NCBI GenBank assembly: GCA_036010965.1
Contig: DASCMO010000125.1
Span: 1-31,456 of the forward strand
Direction: 5' to 3'
Source: GCA-2686265 sp036010965
Lineage (GTDB): Bacteria; Planctomycetota; UBA1135; GCA-002686595
DNA length: 31,456 nt
The notes under the pieces were generated by a model, which was not told the origin of the DNA, did no database searches, and saw only the letters and a program-made list of their open reading frames with translations. The translations under genes were made by a program, and so were the position numbers. This document shows positions 1-7,435 of this stretch, in pieces. Numbering within the stretch: the stretch's first letter is position 1; each line of letters starts with the position of its first letter.

Positions 1-263
1 GAGTGCGGCGAGCGGGAGAGCGGCGTGTGCGCGTCGAGGTCAGCGACAACGGCGTGGGCATCGAGCCCGCGAACCTCGCGAGCGTCTTCGCCCTCGGATT
101 CACCACCAGGCCCGACGGCCACGGCTTCGGCCTCCACTCCGCGGCGAACGCGGCCACGGAGATGGGCGGATCCCTGTCGGTGGACAGCGACGGAATCGGC
201 TGCGGCGCGACCTTCGTGCTGGAGTTGCCCCTGCGGAGCGAGGGTGTCGAGGTGGGGACGTGA
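1..263 (+). CDS. C-terminal end of a sensor histidine kinase (partial)
   Basis: Only the last ~87 residues are present; the gene begins upstream of the window. What remains is the end of a HATPase_c domain: the G1 box (SDNGVGI), an F/G2-like stretch (FALGFTTRPDGHGFGLHSA) and the terminal strands (GGSLSV, GATFVLELPL). By family this is the ATP-binding half of a two-component kinase that phosphorylates a receiver domain. Its TGA stop overlaps the GTG start of the next gene (GTGA), so the two are probably co-translated and may be partners. The sensor domain and phospho-accepting His lie outside the window, so the signal cannot be inferred. Confidence 0.9.
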   Translation, partial: VRRAGERRVRVEVSDNGVGIEPANLASVFALGFTTRPDGHGFGLHSAANAATEMGGSLSVDSDGIGCGATFVLELPLRSEGVEVGT

Positions 264-1591
264 GTGACGAGCACACAAACCGGCGGATCCTGATCGTCGA
301 CGATAGCCCGGCGATCCACGATGACTTCCGCAAGATCCTGGCCTCGGGGGCCGGGGTGGGCGCTGGGCTGGCCGATGCGCTGGCGGCCTTCACCGGCAAG
401 GCTGCCGCTGCCGAGGCTCCGGCCGGACCGGCCTTCGAGCTCGAGTCCGCCTTGCAAGGCCAGCAGGCTCTCGAACTCGCGCGCTCGGCGGGCGAGGACG
501 GGCGGCCCTTCGCCATGGCCTTCGTGGACATCCGTATGCCGCCGGGTTGGGATGGAATCGAGACGATCGAGCGCCTGTGGAAAGTGGATGCGCGCCTGCA
601 GGTCGTGATCTGCACGGCCTACTCGGACCACACCTGGGCCGAGACCTTTGGACGCCTCGGCAGACCGGACAACCTGCTGATCCTCAAGAAGCCCTTCGAT
701 CCGGTCGAGATCCTCCAGCTGGCCTCGGCCCTGACGGAGAAGTGGAACGTCACGCGGCGCATGGAACGGCTGGTCGACACCGTTCTGGCGAAGGAGCGCG
801 AGGCACGCTCCTACGCTTCCTCTCTGGAGACCGTCAACCGCGCCCTTGAGGCCTCGAAGGCGGCGGCGGAGCACTCCTCGGCCATGAAGACCGAGCTCCT
901 CGTGCGACTCAGCGACGAGGTCGCAGGCAAGGTCGGTGCCGTGATTGGTCATGTGGAGCACATGCGAGAGCTTCCGGAGGGAGAAGGGGAGCTGCTCGAC
1001 GAGCTCGAGTTGATCTTCACTTCCGGCCGCAATCTCGCGGACACCCTCGACCATGTGGTCGATCTGACCCGGCTCGAGAGCGGGAGCCTGGAACTGGAGC
1101 GGAGCGAGTGCTCGCCGATCGAGCTCGTGGGGGAGGCGGCGGAGATATTCCGTGAGGAGGCCGTCGCCAAGGGCGTCGCCTTGGAGGTGAAGGCCACCGA
1201 CGACGCTCCCGAACTCTTTCGCACGGACGAGAACCGCGTGCGGCAGATCCTCTGCAGCCTGATCGAGAACGCAGTGAGGCACACGGAGCGAGGCGCGGTC
1301 TGTGTGGTCGTGAGCGCCGAACCTACGGGAGACTGTCGCAGCCCGATCCTGACCTTCACGGTCAGCGACACCGGCTGCGGCATCACCGACGAGACCCTGC
1401 GCGTGCTGTTCGAGCCCTTCGCCTGTCAGGGCGATTCGGGCTCGGGAGGGGGCGTGAGCCTGGCCTTCTCCCGGCGACTTGCCCGCGTGCTGGGAGGCGA
1501 CATCACTGCCGCACGCAGCGAGTCGGGCGGCGCGATGTTCACCCTCCGGCTCGCCGCCGGTGACCGGCTGAGCATCCGGCCTACAGGGTAG
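260..1591 (+). CDS. Receiver/histidine-kinase-like hybrid lacking the phospho-accepting His
   Basis: The 443-residue protein has three parts. A receiver domain (about 8-160) has the acidic pair D14-D15, phospho-acceptor D90 in FVDIRMP and K144 in LKKPF, with an Ala/Gly-rich insert at about 29-58. A helical linker follows (about 165-210). The last part is a HisKA-like helix plus HATPase_c (N337 in the N box, D370-x-G372 in G1, Gly-rich G2 near 394-398). The dimerisation helix reads LSDEVAGKVGAVIG where the usual pattern is MSHEIRTPLNAIIG, so D219 occupies the His position and the RTP is lost. I infer that it receives phosphate on D90, perhaps from the upstream kinase, and that the ATPase-like end is regulatory or inactive. 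The GTG start at 260 overlaps the previous stop; the end overlaps the convergent EAL gene by 11 bases. Confidence 0.88.
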   Translation: MSDEHTNRRILIVDDSPAIHDDFRKILASGAGVGAGLADALAAFTGKAAAAEAPAGPAFELESALQGQQALELARSAGEDGRPFAMAFVDIRMPPGWDGIETIERLWKVDARLQVVICTAYSDHTWAETFGRLGRPDNLLILKKPFDPVEILQLASALTEKWNVTRRMERLVDTVLAKEREARSYASSLETVNRALEASKAAAEHSSAMKTELLVRLSDEVAGKVGAVIGHVEHMRELPEGEGELLDELELIFTSGRNLADTLDHVVDLTRLESGSLELERSECSPIELVGEAAEIFREEAVAKGVALEVKATDDAPELFRTDENRVRQILCSLIENAVRHTERGAVCVVVSAEPTGDCRSPILTFTVSDTGCGITDETLRVLFEPFACQGDSGSGGGVSLAFSRRLARVLGGDITAARSESGGAMFTLRLAAGDRLSIRPTG

Positions 1592-3278
1592 GCAGCAGTC
1601 GCCCGGCCTCGTCGGCGGGGACCGGAGGGCTGATCAGGTAGCCCTGGATCTCGTTGCACCTGAGGGCGCGCAGGAACTCCAGCTGGCTGTCGGTCTCGAC
1701 GCCCTCCGCGATGATGTTCAACTTGAGCCCGTGCCCCATCAGGATGATCGAGGTGACGATCGCGGCATCATCCGCGTTGCTCGTCACGTCGCGCACGAAG
1801 GACTGGTCGATCTTCAGGGTGTCGATCGGGAATTGCTTCAGGTAGCTGAGGGACGAGTAGCCCGTTCCGAAGTCGTCGATCGACAGGTGGACACCAAGTT
1901 CCTTGAGTCCCCGCAGGCAATCAAGGGTCGCCGTGACCTCGTGCATCAGCATTCCCTCGGTCAGCTCGAGTTCGAGCCAGCGGGGATCGACATCCGTGTC
2001 GCGCAGGGTGCGCTGGACGACTTCGAGGAGATCGGGCTGGCGGAACTGGACCGGCGAGAGGTTGACGCCCATGCGCACGGGGGCGAAGCCCAGCGCCTGC
2101 CAGCGCTTGTTCTGGGCGCACGCCGTCTCGAGCACCCACTGGCCGATGGGGATGATGAGGCCTGTCTCCTCCGCCAGGGGAATGAACTGGTTGGGCGAGA
2201 TCATGCCCAGCTGGGTGTGGTTCCAGCGCACCAGGGCTTCCATCCCGACCACGCGCAGGCTCTGGATGTCGACCTTGGGCTGGTAGTGGACGACGAGCTC
2301 ATCGTTCGCGATGGCGGAGCGCAGGTCCTGTTCGAGGGTCAATCGCGCCAGAGACCAGCGATTGAGCGCCTCGTCGTGGAAGCGTACACATCCCTGCTTC
2401 TGGCGAGCCGCGGTCGTCATTGCGGACCGCGCGTTGTCCAGGAGGTTCGCGGGCGTGGTCGCATCGGCGGGCGCCGTTGAGACCCCGACTACGATCGCGA
2501 GCGGCTCGCCATCCGACGCGCCCTCGGCCGGGCGGGACGCGCTGTCACGGACACACGCCGCCAATCTTCCGACGTCCTGCAGGCGGCCGACTCCAGACAC
2601 GACGACGGTAACGCGGTCCGGAGAAGTGGGAACAACGCGCACCATCCCGAGCGGGCTCTCCTTGGGGGAGTCCTCGCTGAACCTGGTCAGAGCCCGTTGC
2701 AGGTCGGTCGGGTGCAGAGCGTTCGCCGGGTCGCCGAGCGTTCCGATGCAGAGCACTGCCACGCGCTCGTCAAGACTCATGACCTGTGCGATGACGCGTT
2801 CGAGTTCCCGCTGGCTGGCCATGGGCCGGGTCGATGCGGACGCGGTCTGCGGCCCGTCTCCGTCCAGGGCGAGCAGTGACGCGTTGGTCTGGATGACGCT
2901 GCGCACGCGGTGTTCGACCAGCACCGGATGGGTCGAGCGGTCGATGAAGTCGCTGACCCCCGCCGCTCGCGTCTCCGCCAGCGAGTCGATGTCCTCGTTC
3001 CCCATCAGCATGATGATCGGCGTCGTGTCCGCCTCGGAGGCGGAGCGCAGGCATCGGCCGAGTTCCGCGCCGCCGCACCCCGACAGGCTCGCGTCCACCA
3101 GGACGAGATCGGGACGCGTCTGTTCGATGGCGCTCACGCAGGCGGCCAGATCGGCGACTGGCTCGACCCGAAAGCCGGCCGTGCGCAAGGCGTCTCCGAG
3201 GGAGCCGCGCTTGTGCGCGTCCGGGTCGGCGATCAGCAGCAGGGGCCGATCGGGCCCGTCGTGTCCGGCCTTGTCCAT
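1581..3278 (-). CDS. Response regulator with degenerate GGDEF and EAL domain (c-di-GMP phosphodiesterase-like)
   Basis: The protein is 565 residues from the ATG at 3278. The frame stays open to 3350, but the extra 24 residues do not look like part of a receiver. The N-terminal receiver keeps an acidic start (ADPD) and the phospho-acceptor in LVLVDAS, but the conserved Lys-Pro after beta5 is replaced (DFIDRS). A central GGDEF-like fold has no GG[DE]EF signature (VTVVVSGVG). The EAL domain starts near residue 346 with E-A-L-V-R-W and keeps NLSP, ELTE, DDFGTGYSS, KIDQSF, AEGVET and QGYLIS. Those are the metal- and substrate-binding residues of active c-di-GMP phosphodiesterases, so hydrolysis of c-di-GMP to pGpG is likely. 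It converges on the hybrid kinase gene. A 129-base gap separates it from the ten-gene operon upstream on the same strand, so it may be transcribed separately. Confidence 0.88.
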   Translation of the reverse strand: MDKAGHDGPDRPLLLIADPDAHKRGSLGDALRTAGFRVEPVADLAACVSAIEQTRPDLVLVDASLSGCGGAELGRCLRSASEADTTPIIMLMGNEDIDSLAETRAAGVSDFIDRSTHPVLVEHRVRSVIQTNASLLALDGDGPQTASASTRPMASQRELERVIAQVMSLDERVAVLCIGTLGDPANALHPTDLQRALTRFSEDSPKESPLGMVRVVPTSPDRVTVVVSGVGRLQDVGRLAACVRDSASRPAEGASDGEPLAIVVGVSTAPADATTPANLLDNARSAMTTAARQKQGCVRFHDEALNRWSLARLTLEQDLRSAIANDELVVHYQPKVDIQSLRVVGMEALVRWNHTQLGMISPNQFIPLAEETGLIIPIGQWVLETACAQNKRWQALGFAPVRMGVNLSPVQFRQPDLLEVVQRTLRDTDVDPRWLELELTEGMLMHEVTATLDCLRGLKELGVHLSIDDFGTGYSSLSYLKQFPIDTLKIDQSFVRDVTSNADDAAIVTSIILMGHGLKLNIIAEGVETDSQLEFLRALRCNEIQGYLISPPVPADEAGRLLPTL

Positions 3279-3407
3279 GAGTGGGAGCTCGACCCGATGT
3301 GGGGAACCAGGGTTCTTTCGGCCTACTCGGCCCGGACCTTGACACGCCATGGTCGCGGGGGCCGGATTACCCCTACAGACCCCTCCTCAGCGTGCCGAAT
3401 CCGGCAT

Positions 3408-4184
3408 TCACGCGCCCGCGGGAGGGCCCTCGGCCGCCCCGCTGCAAACGGGGCAGTCGGGGCGCCGGTGGATCGTCCCCGTATGGAAGGCCATCGAGCG
3501 CGTGTCGAAGGAGAGCAGCCGCCCGTGGAGCGGTTCGCCGAAACCGGCGATGACCTTGATCGCCTCCATGGCCGCCAAGCAGCCCACGGCGCCCGAGACG
3601 GCGCCGAACACGGGAAACTTGCGACGCCAGGCCGGCGGGTCCTCGGGGAAGAGGCACGCCAGGCAGGGCGTTTTCCCCGGCTGGATCGTCGTCAGGTGCG
3701 CCTCGAGCTCGTACATCGCGCACTCGACCATCGGCTTGTTCTGGCGCACGGCCTCGCGGTTCATCAGGAAGCGCTCGTCGAAGAGCGGCGCGCAGTCCAC
3801 GACCAGATCGGCCTCGCCGACGAGGCGCGCGACATTTTCCTCGTGCACGTTCTCGCCGATCGCCTCGACCTTCAGGCGTGGGTTGAGCTCTCTCAGCCGG
3901 ACCGTCGCGCACTCAATCCTCGGCCGGCCGATCCACTCGTGGGTCATCAGGAGCTGGCGGTTGAGATCGCTGGGGACGACATCTCCTCCATGAGCGAGGA
4001 CCAGGCGTCCGACGCCGGCCGCAGCCAGCTCGTAGGCGACCACTCCTCCCAGACCGCCCAGACGCGAGACGAGGACGCTGGCGCCCTTGAGCTTGCGCTG
4101 GCCCTCCTCGCCGAAGTCGGGCACTCCCAGTTGCCACTCGTAGGCGGCACGCTCCGCCACGGTCAAGGGCTCGTTCGCGCTCAT
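3408..4184 (-). CDS. ThiF/MoeB/HesA-family E1-like protein with altered ATP site
   Basis: The 258-residue protein has the length and fold pattern of MoeB/ThiF, enzymes that adenylate the C-terminal Gly of MoaD or ThiS. Shared features are GGLG at 43-46, DLNRQ at 73-77, the two zinc Cys pairs (C174/C177 in CLAC, C244/C247 in CPVC) and AMEAIK. Against the E. coli MoeB pattern (from memory) key residues differ: the first Gly of GxGGxG is R41, the ribose-binding Asp is G67, the catalytic Lys is R89, and the Asp of C-T-D-N is P133 (C-A-P-L). The zinc-supported fold is intact, but canonical adenylation is doubtful. The ATG at 4184 overlaps the stop of the MoaD-like gene (ATGA), so the two are translationally coupled and probably interact. 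It is the last gene of the ten-gene operon. Confidence 0.85.
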   Translation of the reverse strand: MSANEPLTVAERAAYEWQLGVPDFGEEGQRKLKGASVLVSRLGGLGGVVAYELAAAGVGRLVLAHGGDVVPSDLNRQLLMTHEWIGRPRIECATVRLRELNPRLKVEAIGENVHEENVARLVGEADLVVDCAPLFDERFLMNREAVRQNKPMVECAMYELEAHLTTIQPGKTPCLACLFPEDPPAWRRKFPVFGAVSGAVGCLAAMEAIKVIAGFGEPLHGRLLSFDTRSMAFHTGTIHRRPDCPVCSGAAEGPPAGA

Positions 4185-4459
4185 CCGCCGGCGATGGGGG
4201 TGGTGAGGTAGAGGGTCTGGTCCGCCCGCAGGGGTGTGGGAGTCTCCCACAGCACCTGTTCCTCGCCGGCGAACACCAGCACCGAAGGCTGCAGCGCGCC
4301 CGCGGCGTCGAGCAGCAGGGAGCGAAGGTCATCGCCGTGGTGCGCGGCGACCTCGCGGATCACTTCCTGCGCTGTCGTGCCCTCGGCGGCATCGATCGTC
4401 CTGGCGGCGCTCCCCGCAGCGGCCCGCAGCTGTGCGGAGAACTGGACGGTGATCCTCAC
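4181..4459 (-). CDS. moaD: MoaD-like sulfur-carrier protein ending in Gly-Gly
   Basis: This is a 92-residue beta-grasp protein. The start is GTG at 4459, overlapping the stop of the ABC ATPase (GTGA). The first strand (RITVQFSAQLR) is followed by A-A-G, and the protein ends in a free Gly-Gly (TTPIAGG), the hallmark of MoaD, ThiS and Urm1 carriers that are thiocarboxylated. In MoaD the thiocarboxylate donates sulfur to make the molybdopterin dithiolene. The setting between a molybdate/tungstate-type importer and an E1-like protein fits a role in a dedicated Mo or W cofactor. No MoaE, MoaA, MoaC or Mo/W enzyme is in the window, so a different sulfur-transfer or conjugation role remains possible. 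Confidence 0.85.
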   Translation of the reverse strand: MRITVQFSAQLRAAAGSAARTIDAAEGTTAQEVIREVAAHHGDDLRSLLLDAAGALQPSVLVFAGEEQVLWETPTPLRADQTLYLTTPIAGG

Positions 4460-5112
4460 CGGGCCGATTCTCCATCGACGGCCCGCAGGGCGCCACCCTC
4501 GATCACGAAAGTGCGCGTCGCCAGACGGCCGGCTTCCGCCTGACTGTGAGTCACGTGGAATGCGATCACGCCGGTCTGCTCGCGGATGCTCTCCAGCACC
4601 ACGACGATCTCTTCGCGCGTCTGGTGATCGAGGGCGCTCAGGGGCTCGTCGAGGCACAGCACGGACGGACGGGCGGCGAGGGCGCGGCCCAGGGCCACCC
4701 TCTGGCGCTCTCCGCCGGAGAGGCCTTGCACGTCGCGGTCGAGGAGTTGGTGCAGGGAGAGCAGCCTCGCGAGCTCGGCGACCCGCGCGTCGATCTCGGC
4801 TGCGGACCAGCGCCGCACCTCCAGGGAAAATGACAGGTTGCGGCGCACGTTCATGGTCCGGAAAAGCACGCCCTCCTGGGGTACGTAGCCGATGCCGCGA
4901 TCGCCGGGCCGTGCGTGGGTGATGTCCCGATCGCCGAGGATGATGCGACCGCTCGTCACCGGTTTCAGTCCGCACAGGCACTCGAGAAGGGTCGTCTTTC
5001 CACATCCCGTGCGGCCCGTCAGGACCGCGTACTCCCCTTGTTCGAGGGTGAGTTCGATGTTGGTCAGCTCGAAGCTTCCGGCCCGAACGCAGAGCTTCTC
5101 GAGGTGGATCAC
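4456..5112 (-). CDS. ABC transporter ATP-binding protein, molybdate/tungstate type
   Basis: A 218-residue ATPase. The start is GTG at 5112, inside a GTGA overlap with the permease stop and preceded by GGAGG. It has Walker A (GRTGCGKTT), a Q-loop (YVPQEG), the signature LSGGERQRVALGRAL, Walker B (VLCLDEPLSALD) and the H-loop His (HVTHSQ). It resembles the CysA/ModC/WtpC/TupC import group but is short: there is no C-terminal TOBE/MOP domain, as in TupC-type subunits. It should power import by the adjacent ModB-like permease with the double binding protein. The longer open frame to 5319 is only antisense-compatible read-through of the permease gene. Confidence 0.9.
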   Translation of the reverse strand: MIHLEKLCVRAGSFELTNIELTLEQGEYAVLTGRTGCGKTTLLECLCGLKPVTSGRIILGDRDITHARPGDRGIGYVPQEGVLFRTMNVRRNLSFSLEVRRWSAAEIDARVAELARLLSLHQLLDRDVQGLSGGERQRVALGRALAARPSVLCLDEPLSALDHQTREEIVVVLESIREQTGVIAFHVTHSQAEAGRLATRTFVIEGGALRAVDGESAR

Positions 5113-5921
5113 CAGCTCCTCCGCTTCATCCCGACCATGCGCGTGATGACCAGCACGACGACCGCGGCGGTGACCATCAGAAGGCTGACCGCGACCGCGG
5201 CCTCGATGTTTCCCACGCTCAGTTCGAGGAACACCGTTGACGGCAAGACCTCGGTGCGCATGCGCGTCGCACCGGAGAAGACGAGGATCGGGCCGAACTC
5301 TCCCAGCGCCCGCGCCCACGCCAGGGTTCCCGCGCTCAACACGCCCCGGCCGGCCTCGGGCAGGGCGACGCGGCGAAACGCCATGCCCCGATTGCAGCCG
5401 AGGGTGAGCGCGACGATCTCGCTGCGCGGGTCGATCTGATCGAAGGTGATCCGCATCGAACGCACGGCGAAGGCACAGGCCACGGCGAACTGGGCCAGGA
5501 TCACGCTGGGGACGTGAAAGGTCACGGGGATCAAGCTCTCGACCGCCTGGCCCGGCGCGGTCTGGAACAGGATCAAGAGGCTCAGGCCGATGACCATCGG
5601 CGGGAGGACGATCGGGATGTCGAGGATGCCGTCGATGAGGGCCTTGCCGCGGAACTCGTAGCGCGACATCAGGTAGCCGATGGGGATCGCGAACCAGACC
5701 GAGAGGATGGCCGTGATGGTGCAGGACACGAAGGAGAGTCGGATCGAATAGCGGATCTCCTCGCTCTCGAGGGCCTCCAGCAGGTCTGCGAACGACGTGT
5801 AGGACACGTCGGCCACGAGCAGCGCGACGATCAGGAGGACATAGGCCGCGCTGAGGGCCGTGAAGGTCGCGAAGAAGGGCAGGTCCGAGCCCGTCCTCGC
5901 GCGCTCGTGCTCGGAGCTCAT
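5109..5921 (-). CDS. ABC transporter permease, ModB/TupB-like
   Basis: A 270-residue inner-membrane permease with about six hydrophobic segments. The first spans roughly residues 20-40 and the last is near the C-terminus. The cytoplasmic EAA loop is recognisable (EIVALTLGCNRG, then ALPEAGRGVLSG and WARALGEFGP), as in ModB, WtpB and CysT/W permeases that import oxyanions. The ATG at 5921 shares a base with the upstream stop (TGATG). An in-frame TTG one codon earlier is less likely. Genes for the binding protein (upstream) and ATPase (downstream) are adjacent and overlapping, so the importer is complete. The substrate is probably molybdate or tungstate judging by the MoaD-like partner; this is inferred. 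Confidence 0.9.
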   Translation of the reverse strand: MSSEHERARTGSDLPFFATFTALSAAYVLLIVALLVADVSYTSFADLLEALESEEIRYSIRLSFVSCTITAILSVWFAIPIGYLMSRYEFRGKALIDGILDIPIVLPPMVIGLSLLILFQTAPGQAVESLIPVTFHVPSVILAQFAVACAFAVRSMRITFDQIDPRSEIVALTLGCNRGMAFRRVALPEAGRGVLSAGTLAWARALGEFGPILVFSGATRMRTEVLPSTVFLELSVGNIEAAVAVSLLMVTAAVVVLVITRMVGMKRRSW

Positions 5922-7435
5922 CAACCCTCGGAGTCAGCGGCCCAGCCGAAGCCTAGGGCCTCGAAGCGCTCGCGGGAGGTGGTGGAGCGGATGCGGTCGA
6001 GCAGGCGCTCCATGGTGTGCTTGTGGTCGGACCCACGACCGATGGCGAAGGGCTGGGTGGCCGTGCGCCCTGCGCCCTCGATCTCGATCAGGTCGAGCTC
6101 GTCCAGCACGAGGGCGGCGTTGCTGGCGTAGACGATGCCCGCGTCCAGCGCGCCAGTCCTGAGCTGGTTCACGAGGAAGTCCCCGGTGGCGGACTCGACG
6201 AGCACATTGCCGGAGCGGTACAGGGTTGCGGCCACACCGCTGCTCCCGAGGAGCTCGCTCGTCAGGGCCCCCAGGGCCGAGTTTGTCGGGTGGCCCAGGC
6301 CGACCCGACAGTCTCCCTCGGCGAGGTCCGCGAGGCCGGTGATCCGGCGCGGGTTGCCGCTCTGGACCAGGATCACCATGCGGTTGGAGGAGATGACCCG
6401 GCCGGGTTCGAACTCCGACGCTACCACGTCGAGGAAGCTCGCATCGCAGGAGAAGTAGGCGTCGGGCAGGCGTCCGGTGCGCATCTGGGCGATAAGAATG
6501 CCGCAGCCGTTGTAAATGCGTTGCACGCGCACGCCTTCCCGCGCCTCGAACTCCGTGATCGTGCCGTCGATCGCCCGGTTCAGCATCGCGCCACTCATGA
6601 GGACGAGCTTGGGCTCGAGTTCCCACGCATCGCCATCCTCCACCTTGTACCCGAACCCGGCGAATTCCTGCAGGCCCTCGTCCCGGGCGCCGAGGAAGCG
6701 CGCGAAGCGCAGGGCCGCGGCCGGGTTGGCGCTGCTCTTCAGCACGCCGAGGGTGACGAGCCGCGGCGCGGCGTCGAAGAGCGGTAAATGGACAGCGTCG
6801 ATCTCGGGATACTGGCCCGCCGTGGCGTCCCAGAGCAGTGCGCAGTCCAGGGCCCCGAGCTTCAGGTCGTTGGCCAGGTCGGTGACGGTGGGTTTGAAGA
6901 CCGTCACGCGCGCTTCCAGCGCCTTCCACAGTCCCGCCTCACTCAGCAGTGCTCGCGTGATGCGGCCACAGGCCGCCGCGTCGGGATTGGCGATCCCCAC
7001 CACGACGCCTTCCCCCAGCAGGTCCTCGATCGACTCGATGCCCAGCGGGTTGCCCTTGGCCACGCCGAGCACGGGGCGCACGCTCGCCAGCGGGAAGGTC
7101 TCGGCGAGCATTCCACGCTTGCGCGCCTGTGCCAGGTAGGTCTCGTCGGCGGGCAGGTACAGATCGCCACTGCGCGTGACGTTCAGGTTGCTAAGCAGGG
7201 ATCCCGAGCCGCCGTACTGGATGTCCACCGAGACGCCGAAGCGGCGCTCGTACTCGCGTGCAGCCGCCTCGACCGGAGGTTTGATTCCCGCCGCGCAGTA
7301 CAGCAATAGACGCGAGCCGGCCGCATCGACGCCCTTCTCGTCGGGAATCAGAGACGCGATCAGCAGCACCAGCACCACCAGCGATGCCAGGCCGTAGCCG
7401 GTAGCGCCGTCCATTCTTCCCCGACGGCGCGTCAT
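5921..7435 (-). CDS. Fused tandem ModA-like substrate-binding protein
   Basis: 504 residues from the ATG at 7435, which overlaps the previous stop (ATGA); a second ATG seven codons in (7414) is possible. A basic N-terminus and one hydrophobic segment (about 13-30) form a membrane anchor or signal. Two complete ModA-type binding domains then follow. Domain 1 (about 42-265) starts RLLLYCAAGIKPPVEA with GGSGSLL at 75-81. Domain 2 (about 275-500) starts KLVLMSGAMLNRAIDG with NGCGILI at 309-315. Both contain the ligand-cleft sequence seen after the ridge of ModA (GIANPDAAACG and GLGHPTNSALG). ModA is normally one such domain of about 230 residues. The next two genes encode the permease and ATPase. 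The fusion could present two ligands or raise local concentration; which ligand is bound is not shown. Confidence 0.85.
   Translation of the reverse strand: MTRRRGRMDGATGYGLASLVVLVLLIASLIPDEKGVDAAGSRLLLYCAAGIKPPVEAAAREYERRFGVSVDIQYGGSGSLLSNLNVTRSGDLYLPADETYLAQARKRGMLAETFPLASVRPVLGVAKGNPLGIESIEDLLGEGVVVGIANPDAAACGRITRALLSEAGLWKALEARVTVFKPTVTDLANDLKLGALDCALLWDATAGQYPEIDAVHLPLFDAAPRLVTLGVLKSSANPAAALRFARFLGARDEGLQEFAGFGYKVEDGDAWELEPKLVLMSGAMLNRAIDGTITEFEAREGVRVQRIYNGCGILIAQMRTGRLPDAYFSCDASFLDVVASEFEPGRVISSNRMVILVQSGNPRRITGLADLAEGDCRVGLGHPTNSALGALTSELLGSSGVAATLYRSGNVLVESATGDFLVNQLRTGALDAGIVYASNAALVLDELDLIEIEGAGRTATQPFAIGRGSDHKHTMERLLDRIRSTTSRERFEALGFGWAADSEG

Noticed and set aside
2311..4211. Overlapping plus-strand frames of 343 and 433 codons
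   Set aside because: Antisense to the EAL and ThiF-like genes, with no recognisable motifs.
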